Positions 20,738 to 28,211 of a stretch of DNA of 28,265 bases are shown here, one piece after another. The notes below the pieces were generated by a model. It saw nothing but the letters and a program-made list of their open reading frames with translations. It made no database searches and had not been told where the DNA came from. Within the stretch, counting starts at the first letter, position 1. Each line of letters begins with the position of its first letter. The DNA is from JACPTG01 sp964504135 (GTDB lineage: Archaea > Nanobdellota > Nanobdellia > Woesearchaeales > UBA10216). Location: assembly GCA_964504135.1 (NCBI GenBank), contig CAZDCW010000016.1:1-28265 (forward strand). Reading direction: 5' to 3'. The position numbers and the translations under genes were made by a program.

Positions 20738-21481
20738 ATGCAACAGCCAATGCCGCATCAGCTAATGGGTTATGACCGGGCCATCACAATGTTCAGCCCT
20801 GATGGAAGGCTGCTCCAGGTTGAGTATGCGAAGAAGACTGTAAGGCAGGGCAGCACTGCCATCGGATTGGTCTGCAAGGAGGGCGTTGTGCTTATCACTG
20901 ACAAACGGATTGTGGACACTCTTGTAGTGGCTGAGTCTGTTGAGAAGATTTACCAGATTGACGACCATATCGGCGCAACCGCCTCAGGCATCCTGTCTGA
21001 CGCGCGGGTCCTTATCGAGCGCGCCCAGCTCAAGGCCCAGCAGCACAGGGTGGCGTATGATTCTGCCATTGACGTAATCAGCATCGTTAAGGACATATGC
21101 AACCTCAAGCAGATCTGCACGCAGAGCGGCGGCCTGCGGCCATTTGGAGTTTCCATTCTTGTTGCCGGCATTGACGAGACCGGCTCCAAGCTTTTCGAGA
21201 CAGACCCCACTGGAATTTTCTTCCAGTACAAGGCGACTGTGATAGGCGAGGGCGAGGCTGATATCGAGGAAATGCTTAGGAAGGAGTACAGGGATGACAT
21301 GAGCATGCAGGACGCCTTCAAGCTCGGCCTCAAGGGTCTCATGAAATTCCTGGACAAGGACTTCAGCCCTGAGCGCATAGACGGCGCCTTTGTCAGGCTC
21401 TCTGACCGCAGCTTTGTAAAGCTCAAGCGCCAGGAGATTGACAGGTTTATTGATGATGTAAAAGGCAGGAGGAAGCAGTGA
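20738..21481 (+). CDS. psmA: Proteasome subunit alpha
   Basis: A 247-residue alpha subunit of the 20S proteasome outer ring, which gates substrate entry. The gate and YDR motif are present: GYDRAITMFSPDGRLLQVEYAKKTVRQGSTAIG. The alpha-type core follows (VVLITDKRIVDTLVVAESVEKIYQIDDHIGATASG..., DPTGIFFQYKATVIGEG). It lacks the beta-subunit catalytic threonine, as expected. ATG 20738 has GAGGTG at 20726-20731; a GTG at 20729 lies inside that RBS and is less likely. It overlaps SBDS by GTGA. No beta subunit is in the window. Confidence 0.97.
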   Translation: MQQPMPHQLMGYDRAITMFSPDGRLLQVEYAKKTVRQGSTAIGLVCKEGVVLITDKRIVDTLVVAESVEKIYQIDDHIGATASGILSDARVLIERAQLKAQQHRVAYDSAIDVISIVKDICNLKQICTQSGGLRPFGVSILVAGIDETGSKLFETDPTGIFFQYKATVIGEGEADIEEMLRKEYRDDMSMQDAFKLGLKGLMKFLDKDFSPERIDGAFVRLSDRSFVKLKRQEIDRFIDDVKGRRKQ

Positions 21482-22209
21482 TTCTTATGAAGGGAGACCA
21501 GCTTTACAGGAGTGACAGGCCTTCTTTCAACGTCGCGAGGCTGAGGATGGGCGGGGAAAAATTTGAAGTTGTTATCCATCCGGAGGCGGCAATTGAATTC
21601 AGGCATGGCAGGAAGCTTGACCTGCGCGACGTGGTCGTGTCTGACAAGATTTTCGCTGACGCGCACAAAGGGCTTTTGGCGTCTGAGAATATGATTAAGA
21701 GCCTGTTCAAGGAGGATGGCCGCGAAGAGGTTGTGAAGTCAATCCTTATGAAGGGCGAGATTCAGCTGACTGCCGAGTACAGGGAAAAACTGCGGGAGCA
21801 GAAGTGGAAGTGGATTATCCAGCTTATCCACAGGAACGGCATTGACCCGAGAACGAACCTGCCGCATCCCCCGCAGAGGATTGAGAATGCCCTGCTGGAG
21901 GCCAAGGTCCGCCTGGACGAGCATAAGCGCGCTGAGGACCAGATTCAGGACGTTTTAAAGAAGATCAGGCATGTGCTTCCAATCAAGTTTGAGGTCAGGG
22001 AGCTTTCTGTCAGGATTCCCGCGCAATACGCTCCCAAGGCTTTTCCGGTGCTTAAGGCCAAGGCCACTGTCCTAAAGGACGAGTGGCTGGGTGATGGCAG
22101 CCTTTCATGCGTTGTTGAGGTGCCTGCCGGCCTTCAGCAGGACTTGTTTGACCAGCTGAACAGGCTCACCCACGGCAATGTTGAATCAAAGATGTTGAGG
22201 ACTAAGTGA
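21478..22209 (+). CDS. SBDS/Sdo1 family ribosome maturation protein
   Basis: A 243-residue SBDS homologue. In eukaryotes it works with an EF-2-like GTPase to remove eIF6 from the 60S subunit; archaeal SBDS is thought to act likewise. Three domains are visible. The FYSH domain is residues about 1-90 (FNVARLRMGGEKFEVVIHPEAAIEFR..., DVVVSDKIFADAHKG). The helical domain follows (GEIQLTAEYREKLREQKWKWIIQLIHRNGIDPRTNLPHPPQRIENAL). The C-terminal ferredoxin-like domain is about 165-240 (LPIKFEVRELSVRIPAQYAPKAF). GTG 21478 follows AGGAGG at 21467-21472 with good spacing; ATG 21487 is the alternative. SBDS normally sits between PsmA and Rrp4 in this operon. Confidence 0.96.
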   Translation: MILMKGDQLYRSDRPSFNVARLRMGGEKFEVVIHPEAAIEFRHGRKLDLRDVVVSDKIFADAHKGLLASENMIKSLFKEDGREEVVKSILMKGEIQLTAEYREKLREQKWKWIIQLIHRNGIDPRTNLPHPPQRIENALLEAKVRLDEHKRAEDQIQDVLKKIRHVLPIKFEVRELSVRIPAQYAPKAFPVLKAKATVLKDEWLGDGSLSCVVEVPAGLQQDLFDQLNRLTHGNVESKMLRTK

Positions 22210-22215
22210 TGTATT

Positions 22216-22926
22216 ATGGGACTTCTTGTAAATGACAAGCAGATAGTGATTCCGGGAGAGGACCTGGCGTCTGGCATGGATTTCCTGCCTTCGCACGGCA
22301 CTTTCCGCGACGGCGAGCACATTGTAGCGGCCAAACTCGGCATAGTGTCTGTGGATAACAGGATTATCAGGATAATCCCGCTTTCAGGCAAGTACATGCC
22401 CAAAGCCGGCGACAACATCGTGGGCAGGGTAGTTGACGTTACAATCAACGGCTGGCGGCTGGACATAAACTCCGCGTATTCGGCGATGCTTTCTGTCAAG
22501 GACGCCACATCAGAATTCATCGCCAGGGGCGCTGACCTCACCAAATACTTCAACTTTGGCGACTATATCCTTACAGGCATAATCAACGTCACATCACAAA
22601 ACCTTGTTGATGTCTCCATGAAAGGGCCTGGCCTCAGGCAGCTCGGCGAGGGAAGGATAATCCACGTAAACCCGTACAAGGTGCCGAGGATTATCGGCAA
22701 GCAGGGCTCAATGGTCACAATGGTAAAGGACGCCACCAGCTGCCGCATCACAGTCGGCCAGAATGGCGTGGTATGGATTCAGGGACTTCCTGAGGATGAG
22801 CTTGTGGCTGTGGACGCGATAAGGAAAATTGAGCAGGAAAGCCACATACCCGGCCTTACCGAGCGCATGAAGGAATATCTTGACAGACGAAAGAGGAAGG
22901 TGGATTCAAATGAAAACAAGGCCTGA
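22216..22926 (+). CDS. rrp4: Exosome RNA-binding cap protein Rrp4
   Basis: A 236-residue Rrp4, one of the S1/KH cap proteins that feed RNA into the exosome ring. The N-terminal domain (VIPGEDLASGMDFLPSHGTFRDGEHIVAAKLG) is followed by an S1 domain (about 64-140, GDNIVGRVVDVTINGWRLDINSAYSAML). A KH domain comes last (about 148-205), with the signature VPRIIGKQGSMVTMVKDATSCRITVGQNGVVWIQG. The tail is basic. It starts 6 nt after SBDS and its end overlaps rrp41 by 17 nt. Confidence 0.96.
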   Translation: MGLLVNDKQIVIPGEDLASGMDFLPSHGTFRDGEHIVAAKLGIVSVDNRIIRIIPLSGKYMPKAGDNIVGRVVDVTINGWRLDINSAYSAMLSVKDATSEFIARGADLTKYFNFGDYILTGIINVTSQNLVDVSMKGPGLRQLGEGRIIHVNPYKVPRIIGKQGSMVTMVKDATSCRITVGQNGVVWIQGLPEDELVAVDAIRKIEQESHIPGLTERMKEYLDRRKRKVDSNENKA

Positions 22927-23617
22927 TGGCAGGAAGTTTGACCAGCTCCGCCCGATATCGGCGAAGGCAGGGATTGTAAAGAAGGCTGACGGCTCTGCGA
23001 TGTTCAAGATTGGCGATACAATTGCATACGCGGCTGTCTACGGCCCAAGGGAGCTTTACCCCAAGTTTTTGCAGGACCCAACCAAGGGCATTTTAAGATG
23101 CAGGTACAACATGATGCCCTTCTCAGGGGCAGGCGAGCGGGTGAAGCCAGGCCCGAGCAGGCGCTCCACTGAGATAAGCATGGTCACCCAGAAAGCGCTG
23201 CTTCCGGTCCTGAACCTTGAGGACTTTCCCAACGCAGTCGTTGATGTCTTCATCGACCTCCCGCAGACTGACGCAGGGACACGATGCGCAGGCATCTGCG
23301 CAGCGTCCATAGCCCTTGCCGACGCAGGCCTCTGGATGAGGGAGATGGTAAGCTCAGTCTCAGTCGGAAAGGTAAACGAGGACATTCTTGTTGACCTCAC
23401 TTATGAGGAGGAGTCTGCTGAGGGCGAGGTCGCTGACATTCCTGTAGCGTACCTGCCCAAGAGCGGGAGGGTTTCGCTGCTCCAGATGGACGGCGAGATT
23501 TCAAAGGATGAGCTTGTGAAGGCGCTTGAGCTTGGCAGGCAGGCGTCGCTCCAAATTTATGAGGTCCAGAAGCAGACCATTCTTGACAAGTACCGTGGTG
23601 AGTCTGATGAGGAATGA
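22910..23617 (+). CDS. rrp41: Exosome catalytic subunit Rrp41
   Basis: A 235-residue RNase PH-fold subunit, the active phosphorolytic 3'-5' exonuclease of the archaeal exosome. Key parts: MKTRPDGRKFDQLRPISAKAG, the RNA/phosphate-binding RCRYNMMPFSGAGERVKPGPSRRSTEIS, the DLPQTDAGTRCAGICAAS loop and VADIPVAYLPKSG with a catalytic aspartate. ATG 22910 has GGAAGGTGG just upstream; the longer frame upstream of it merely shadows the rrp4 end. It overlaps rrp4 by 17 nt and rrp42 by 11 nt, so the three subunits are probably made by coupled translation. Confidence 0.96.
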   Translation: MKTRPDGRKFDQLRPISAKAGIVKKADGSAMFKIGDTIAYAAVYGPRELYPKFLQDPTKGILRCRYNMMPFSGAGERVKPGPSRRSTEISMVTQKALLPVLNLEDFPNAVVDVFIDLPQTDAGTRCAGICAASIALADAGLWMREMVSSVSVGKVNEDILVDLTYEEESAEGEVADIPVAYLPKSGRVSLLQMDGEISKDELVKALELGRQASLQIYEVQKQTILDKYRGESDEE

Positions 23618-24371
23618 TGAAAGGTCGCATCTGATAAAGTTCCTGGAAAAAGGGCTTCGATTTGACGGAAGGAAGCTTGACGAGTTCAGGCCAATCACCG
23701 TGGAGTATGGAGTTTCAAAAAATGCAGAGGGCTCCTCCAGGGTAAAGTTTGGGGACACTGAGCTTTTCGCCGGCGTAAAGATGAGCGTTGAGAAGCCCTA
23801 CCCTGACACCCCTGGCCAGGGCAACCTGATGGTGGGGGTTGAGCTCTCCCCAATGTCCAGCCCTGACTTTGAGACAGGCCCGCCCAGCCCTGTGGCAGTG
23901 GAGCTTGCCAGGGTTGTTGACCGCGGCATAAGGGAATCAAAGGCAATAGACACTCAGAAGCTATGCCTGACAGTGGGCGAAAAGGTATGGGTGGTCGCGA
24001 TTGACATTGTAACTGTCAACGCCGATGGCGGGCTTATTGACGCATCTGCCCTTGCAGCGCTGGCAGCCATCAAGGATGCCAAGTTTCCATCCTACGACGG
24101 CCTTAAGCTGGACTATAACAATCACACTGATGGGCTGCCAATCCTCAAGCAGCCCATCGCAGTCACTGTATACAAGGTGGGCAGGCACTTCATCGTTGAC
24201 CCGACAGGCGAAGAGGAGGAAGTTGTTGACGCCAGGCTTACTGTAACCAGCTTTGACGGCAAGCTCTGCGCGCTGCAGAAAGGGGATTCAACGCCCCTTT
24301 CCCTGGAAGATGTTGAAAGCATGGTCTCGCTTGGCCTGAGGAAGGCCAAAGAGCTCGCCAGGCATTTATAG
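23607..24371 (+). CDS. rrp42: Exosome subunit Rrp42
   Basis: A 254-residue RNase PH-fold protein that pairs with Rrp41 in the hexameric ring; it is inactive itself but needed for activity. It starts MRNDERSHLIKFLEKGLRFDGRKLDEFRPI, then GSSRVKFGDTELFAGVKMSVEKPYPDTPGQGNLMVGVELSPMSSPDFETGPP, GGLIDASALAALAAIKDAK and a KVGRHFIVDPTGEEEEVVDARLTV core. This is a typical Rrp42. I prefer ATG 23607, preceded by GGTGAG; GTG 23598 is possible. Its stop is 9 nt before the rpoK start. Confidence 0.96.
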   Translation: MRNDERSHLIKFLEKGLRFDGRKLDEFRPITVEYGVSKNAEGSSRVKFGDTELFAGVKMSVEKPYPDTPGQGNLMVGVELSPMSSPDFETGPPSPVAVELARVVDRGIRESKAIDTQKLCLTVGEKVWVVAIDIVTVNADGGLIDASALAALAAIKDAKFPSYDGLKLDYNNHTDGLPILKQPIAVTVYKVGRHFIVDPTGEEEEVVDARLTVTSFDGKLCALQKGDSTPLSLEDVESMVSLGLRKAKELARHL

Positions 24372-24380
24372 GTGGTAGTC

Positions 24381-24566
24381 ATGACTCAGTACACGAAGTA
24401 TGAGAAGGCGCGGATTATCGGCACAAGGGCACTCCAGATATCTTACGGCGCCCCCTTCCTGCTGAAGCTCACCGAGGAGGAGCTTGAAAGGCTGCGCTAC
24501 AATCCCAAGAAGATAGCAGAGCTTGAGTTTGAGAAGGGCCTTATCAAAATAGAAATCAAGCCTTAG
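24381..24566 (+). CDS. rpoK: DNA-directed RNA polymerase subunit K (Rpb6 homologue)
   Basis: A 61-residue RpoK/Rpb6, which stabilises the clamp side of RNA polymerase. The hallmark is YTKYEKARIIGTRALQISYGAPFLLKL, near the family form 'ltkyErarIiGaRAlQismGAP'. It ends IAELEFEKGLIKIEIKP, where the family usually has 'ia..El..g.iPi.i.R'. ATG 24381 has GGTGG at 24371-24375. It follows Rrp42 by 9 nt and closes the superoperon; many archaea have eL43 (L37Ae) and RpoP at this place instead. Its last 11 nt overlap the convergent bud32 gene. Confidence 0.93.
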   Translation: MTQYTKYEKARIIGTRALQISYGAPFLLKLTEEELERLRYNPKKIAELEFEKGLIKIEIKP

Positions 24567-25161
24567 CCTTGTGCCTTCCCCTCTGCTCCACCTTTTCCAG
24601 GCGAGCCAGGACATCCTGACTGCCCGGGTTGTTCTCACAGTATGCCCTGAGCGCAGCAGCGAAGCATCCTTCTGAAACGTCAGGATGGCTGCTGTCCAAT
24701 GCCTGCTTAAGCAGATGCAGGTCCACTGCCTTGTCCTCTGACTTGCCTGAGACGAAGCTTAGCCCGAAGTCTATCAGCCACAGGCTGCTTTCCCGAACAA
24801 TCATGTTTGATGTTGTCAGGTCACAGTGCACAATATTGTTCCTGTGCATTATTCCAATCATCCGTCCAGCCTGCGCCCCGAACTCCACAGAGTTTTGCCC
24901 TGTAATCACATCCCTCAGCTTTTTGCCCTCGAGCCAGCTCATTTCCAGCGTCATTGCCTTATCAGAGAATGATATCACTGAAGGCACTTTGAGCCCCATT
25001 TTTTCAAGCACAGCCATAATCCTGGCCTCCCTTCTGGTCCTTGCCCTGCGCAGCCTTTCATCAATTGCCTGCAGCCTGTACTTTTTGGGAAGCCTCTCCT
25101 TTATCGCCTTTCCGCCACTCCTGTAAACCCTGGCCTCAGCCCCCTCTGCAATGAGTTTCAT
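24556..25161 (-). CDS. bud32: KEOPS complex kinase/ATPase Bud32
   Basis: A 201-residue Bud32, the small atypical kinase of KEOPS, which with Kae1 makes the t6A37 modification of ANN-decoding tRNAs. The N-terminus is IAEGAEARVYR with the ATP lysine in GGKAIKERLPKKYR. It continues with the family block DERLRRARTRREARIM, then catalytic HCDLTTSNMIV (D114, N119) and the metal-binding DFG (D131) in LIDFGLSFVSGKSEDKAVDLHLLKQAL. The usual HGDLTTSN has Cys for Gly here. Length is normal, without fused Kae1. No other KEOPS gene is in the window. It is convergent with rpoK, overlapping by 11 nt. Confidence 0.95.
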   Translation of the reverse strand: MKLIAEGAEARVYRSGGKAIKERLPKKYRLQAIDERLRRARTRREARIMAVLEKMGLKVPSVISFSDKAMTLEMSWLEGKKLRDVITGQNSVEFGAQAGRMIGIMHRNNIVHCDLTTSNMIVRESSLWLIDFGLSFVSGKSEDKAVDLHLLKQALDSSHPDVSEGCFAAALRAYCENNPGSQDVLARLEKVEQRGRHKAKA

Positions 25162-25257
25162 ATGGCAAGGGGGAATTTTTACTGGTTATTATTGGTTTTG
25201 CTGGAAGGGCTGTAGGTTGATGGCTGGCAGTTAATGGTTAGTAGCGGGCTGACTCTT

Positions 25258-25440
25258 CGTGAACAGTACAAGGTGACTGGACAAGGAAAGAACACAAGGA
25301 AAGGGCGTTAACATTGTAAATGCGTGAACGAAGCCTGACCGTACACGTAGCGAATACAAATACGCTTAGGCGTATTTGCACATTTGCCCGCAGGCAAATT
25401 GTGTCCCGCAAGGGGGATGCTGAATCTGAGGAAGCGACAA
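25258..25440 (+). ncRNA. Candidate structured RNA, group II intron-like fragment without an RT gene
   Basis: The 336-nt gap 25162-25497 has no credible gene but much structure. Hairpin A: CAAATACGC 25357-25365 pairs perfectly with 25370-25378, loop TTAG. Hairpin B: CACA-TTTGCC 25379-25388 pairs with 25393-25403 with one bulged T. Hairpin C: CCC 25405-25407 and GGG 25412-25414 close a GCAA (GNRA) tetraloop. Then follows GCTGAATCTGAGGAAGCG (25419-25436). From memory, that string and CGAAGCCTGACC (25329-25340) resemble domain I parts of bacterial group II introns, such as AATCTGAAGGAAGCG. No reverse transcriptase or domain V/VI was found. It could be an intron remnant or an unrelated RNA. Confidence 0.4.
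25268..25306 (+). repeat. Three tandem 13-nt repeats with ACAAGG core
   Basis: ACAAGGTGACTGG (25268-25280), ACAAGGAAAGAAC (25281-25293) and ACAAGGAAAGGGC (25294-25306) follow one another with exact 13-nt period. The last two share their first 10 bases. They lie in the candidate RNA, and could be RNA elements, protein binding sites or chance duplications. Confidence 0.6.
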
Positions 25441-25458
25441 CCTGCTAATCGTTAAAAG

Positions 25459-25464
25459 TTTTTT
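25459..25464 (+). terminator. T-run after the candidate RNA
   Basis: A T6 run on the plus strand follows the structured stretch by about 20 nt and precedes the stop of the convergent Cys-repeat gene by 34 nt. It could end a plus-strand transcript. Confidence 0.35.
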
Positions 25465-25497
25465 ATGTGATTTCTGCGGATAAACTTGAGAACAACT

Positions 25498-28167
25498 TTA
25501 TCCGAATTGCCTGACCAGCGACCTTACAACATTGCCTGTTGGCTCAGGCGAAGGCTGCTGTGCAGGTTCGCCGGATCCAGATGGAGAACTGGGCTGTGGT
25601 TCAGCCTGCGGGAAACTTGCAGTGCTTGCTGCCGACCCTGTTTGGGATTCTGTGCGGGGGAAGCTCCCGGTGGGCATAGGCCCTGACCGTTCGCCTGAAG
25701 GGAATGTTGAAGGCATCCCTCCGGTGGGCATGTTACCTGGCATTGGCTGGCCTGTGGGAAATTCGCCCCCTGGCAACCTGCCGACAGGAAGAGTTGTCCC
25801 TGCTTCAGGTATCCTTCTCATAGGCCCTCTGCCCTGTGCATCGCGCCTTTCTCCGCCTTCCATTCTGTCCCCTGGCTCGCCTTGCCACTCGCGCGGTTCT
25901 CCGCGATGCTCACCAGGCTGTCCTGCCCCATCACCCGGCCGCCATTCTCCCTCCCTGGGCTCGCCGCGGTTTTCATCGCGCCTTCCCTCAAACTTCTTCA
26001 TGCACTCTTCCTTGGACAGGCCTTCACATTCCGGCGGCATGCGGAATTCTCCCGGCAGAGGTCCTTCATTCCCAGACCCTGCAGGCCCACCCCTCCAGCC
26101 ATCCTGCCCTTCACGCCTGGAACCCTGCCATTCCCTGCGCGCCTTCATTCTTTCCATACACTCTTCCCTGGACAGGCCTTCGCATTCAGGAGGCATTTTA
26201 CCATCTGCGAACAGCTCCGAGCCCTGGTCAGCTGGCCTGGTCTTCTGCCTGCATTCCTCAATGCTTATGCCCTCGCACTCGTGCATCCTGCCGTCATTAT
26301 ACATCTTTTCAAAGCACTGGTCTCCTTCCAGTCCCTGGCAATCGTTAAACCCTTCCCTCCTCTCACCCATCCTTTGCCTGCACTCCTCTTCGGAAACGTC
26401 CTTGCATTCAGGTATTTTGCCCTCACTTGCCATCCGGCTAAAGCAGTCTTCGGGTGATAGTCCTTCACATTCCGGCGGCATGCTGCCTGGCCTTCCCATT
26501 TGCCCCCTTGTCCGCATAAGCTGCTCGCATTCCTCCCTTCCAAGGTTCCTGCACTCCTCAGGCACGCCGTACTTCTCCTTCATCTTGCCGAAGCATTCCT
26601 CGGCGCTTATGCCCTTGCATTCCTCAGGAAGCCCCTGCCCCCTGTTGCCCTGCATCATTTTCTGCTTGCATTCTTCAAGTGTTATTCCCTGGCATTCAGG
26701 CAGCTTGCCTTCAGAGGCCATTTTCTCAAGGCACTTGTCTGGCGCAATCCCCTCGCATTCCTGCGGGAGTTTCTGGCCACCCCTCCTGCCTGCTATCTTG
26801 AAGCATTCGTCAGAGCTGAGGCCTTCACACTCCGGAGGCTTTCCATATTTCTCAGTCATAAGCTCAAAGCATTCCTGTGGCTTGGTGACGCCCGCCTCCT
26901 TGCACTCAGGCGGAAAGTCCCCTGACTGGCCCTCTCCCCTTCCCTGCTTCATCGACTCCTTGACGCAGTCGTCAAAGCTCAGGCCCTCGCAGAATGGAGG
27001 GGTCCCATACTTTTCGAACATGATTTTTGCGCAGTCCTTAGGGCCTTTGACCCCTGCCTCCTTGCATTCCGGAGGCATTTCTCCCGGGCCATCCTTTGGA
27101 GGATGCTTCTTTATCCATTCGAAGCATTCGTCATCTGAAAGCCCTTCCTCATCACACTGGAACGGCTTGCCATAGAGGTTGCTCATTATGTCATAGCACT
27201 CGCGGGGCGTGGCTGCCTCGCTGCACTCCGGCGGCCTCATCTTCGCGAACATCTCCTTCTCCTTTTTGGCTATTGCCTCTTTCATTGTGGATTCGAATAT
27301 GGGCGCCAGCCCAGGCGGAAGATCCTCAGGCTTTTCAGGCTCACTCTCTGAAAGCTTCCCGCACGCCTCCAGGTCATTCTCATATTCGCATTTTATTGCG
27401 AGGTCCCTGTTCACCTGGCACTCATACTGGTGCCTCTTAACAGGTATCTTACTGCAGTCACACTCCCTTGGGTTGAGCACGCAGGTTGTGACCTGCTCAA
27501 CTATCATCGCCCTTGCCTTGCCCTCACGCTCCTTCAGGTCTTCGTCTATGTATTCCTTCAGCCAGTCCGGCGCCTTCTCCTCCATGCAAGTCTCGTCCTC
27601 ATCAAGCAATTCAAAGTCCTCAAATGCCAGGGCCTCGCAGTAGTCTCCTATTGTCTTTATGAAGTCTTTGGCAGCCCGTATCTTCTCCTCCTGTGTCAGC
27701 TGGGCGTTTATTGCCTTTTCCACCCCTTCAAGGCCTCCAGCTGGAAGCCTTGCCTTAAGAGCCTGCAGCTTGGCTATGCTCTGCTTTACGTCTTCTTCGG
27801 TGCTGCTGGCCATGCCTGGCGAGAATTTGCCTTCCTCTATGATTTTGCCTGTCTTTTCAGCGTTCTCAAGGGCGGTTACTGCAGCGCCTGCGTTCTGCCT
27901 GTCAACCATTGCCCCTGCTTCTGCTATTCTTTCATTTTTTATCCTTAATGCAGCCTCTGCCTTGTCGCTGCCTGATTTTGTTGCCAGGGTGATGTCATCA
28001 ATGAACGTGTCAAGGACATAGAGCGGGCTGTCCGGAGTTATTCCGGTTGCCTCTTCAGTGAGCGGAGCTTCCTCAAGCAGCACCTCTTCCCCAGCGCTTG
28101 CAGGCAAAGCGGAAATACCTAAAACGATGAGAAGCAGAATCGCCGCTGGCACGGCCATCTTTTTCAT
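25498..28167 (-). CDS. Secreted DUF5667-like protein with 16 two-cysteine repeats
   Basis: 889 residues. A signal peptide (VPAAILLLIVLGISALPASA) precedes a DUF5667-like helical domain: GITPDSPLYVLDTFIDDITLATKSGSDKAEAALRIKNERIAEA. A Cys-containing helical linker follows (about 180-300). Residues about 312-725 hold 16 units of about 22-30 residues with the core (P)EC.G(L/I)S..EC...M, for example PPECEGLSREECMERM. Each has a C-x7/8-C pair (a few are longer), so the region has over 30 cysteines, probably in disulphides or binding metal. The tail (about 725-889) is Gly/Pro/Arg/Ser-rich and disordered, and ends VVRSLVRQFG without a membrane anchor. The TATA at 28191-28198 predicts a leaderless mRNA. 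The function is unknown; a cell-surface or matrix role is likely. Confidence 0.88.
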   Translation of the reverse strand: MKKMAVPAAILLLIVLGISALPASAGEEVLLEEAPLTEEATGITPDSPLYVLDTFIDDITLATKSGSDKAEAALRIKNERIAEAGAMVDRQNAGAAVTALENAEKTGKIIEEGKFSPGMASSTEEDVKQSIAKLQALKARLPAGGLEGVEKAINAQLTQEEKIRAAKDFIKTIGDYCEALAFEDFELLDEDETCMEEKAPDWLKEYIDEDLKEREGKARAMIVEQVTTCVLNPRECDCSKIPVKRHQYECQVNRDLAIKCEYENDLEACGKLSESEPEKPEDLPPGLAPIFESTMKEAIAKKEKEMFAKMRPPECSEAATPRECYDIMSNLYGKPFQCDEEGLSDDECFEWIKKHPPKDGPGEMPPECKEAGVKGPKDCAKIMFEKYGTPPFCEGLSFDDCVKESMKQGRGEGQSGDFPPECKEAGVTKPQECFELMTEKYGKPPECEGLSSDECFKIAGRRGGQKLPQECEGIAPDKCLEKMASEGKLPECQGITLEECKQKMMQGNRGQGLPEECKGISAEECFGKMKEKYGVPEECRNLGREECEQLMRTRGQMGRPGSMPPECEGLSPEDCFSRMASEGKIPECKDVSEEECRQRMGERREGFNDCQGLEGDQCFEKMYNDGRMHECEGISIEECRQKTRPADQGSELFADGKMPPECEGLSREECMERMKARREWQGSRREGQDGWRGGPAGSGNEGPLPGEFRMPPECEGLSKEECMKKFEGRRDENRGEPREGEWRPGDGAGQPGEHRGEPREWQGEPGDRMEGGERRDAQGRGPMRRIPEAGTTLPVGRLPGGEFPTGQPMPGNMPTGGMPSTFPSGERSGPMPTGSFPRTESQTGSAASTASFPQAEPQPSSPSGSGEPAQQPSPEPTGNVVRSLVRQFG

Positions 28168-28190
28168 AACCCTTCCTGGACAAGGTTCCT

Positions 28191-28198
28191 ATTTAAAC
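28191..28198 (-). promoter_or_regulatory. TATA box of the Cys-repeat protein gene
   Basis: On the minus strand this reads TTTAAAT after a G/C-rich stretch, with its centre about 27 nt before ATG 28167. The mRNA is predicted to be leaderless. Confidence 0.6.
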
Positions 28199-28211
28199 GT
28201 TTCGAAAATAT

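Noticed and set aside
25258..25440. RNase P RNA, SRP RNA or tmRNA
   Set aside because: The conserved strings expected for those RNAs were not found in order, and the length is too short.
25532..27175. A 547-codon open frame on the plus strand opposite the Cys-repeat gene
   Set aside because: It mirrors the repeats of the minus-strand protein (Ser/His/Cys/Pro-rich), with no domain or start signals of its own. The minus-strand gene has a signal peptide, a repeat pattern and a TATA box.
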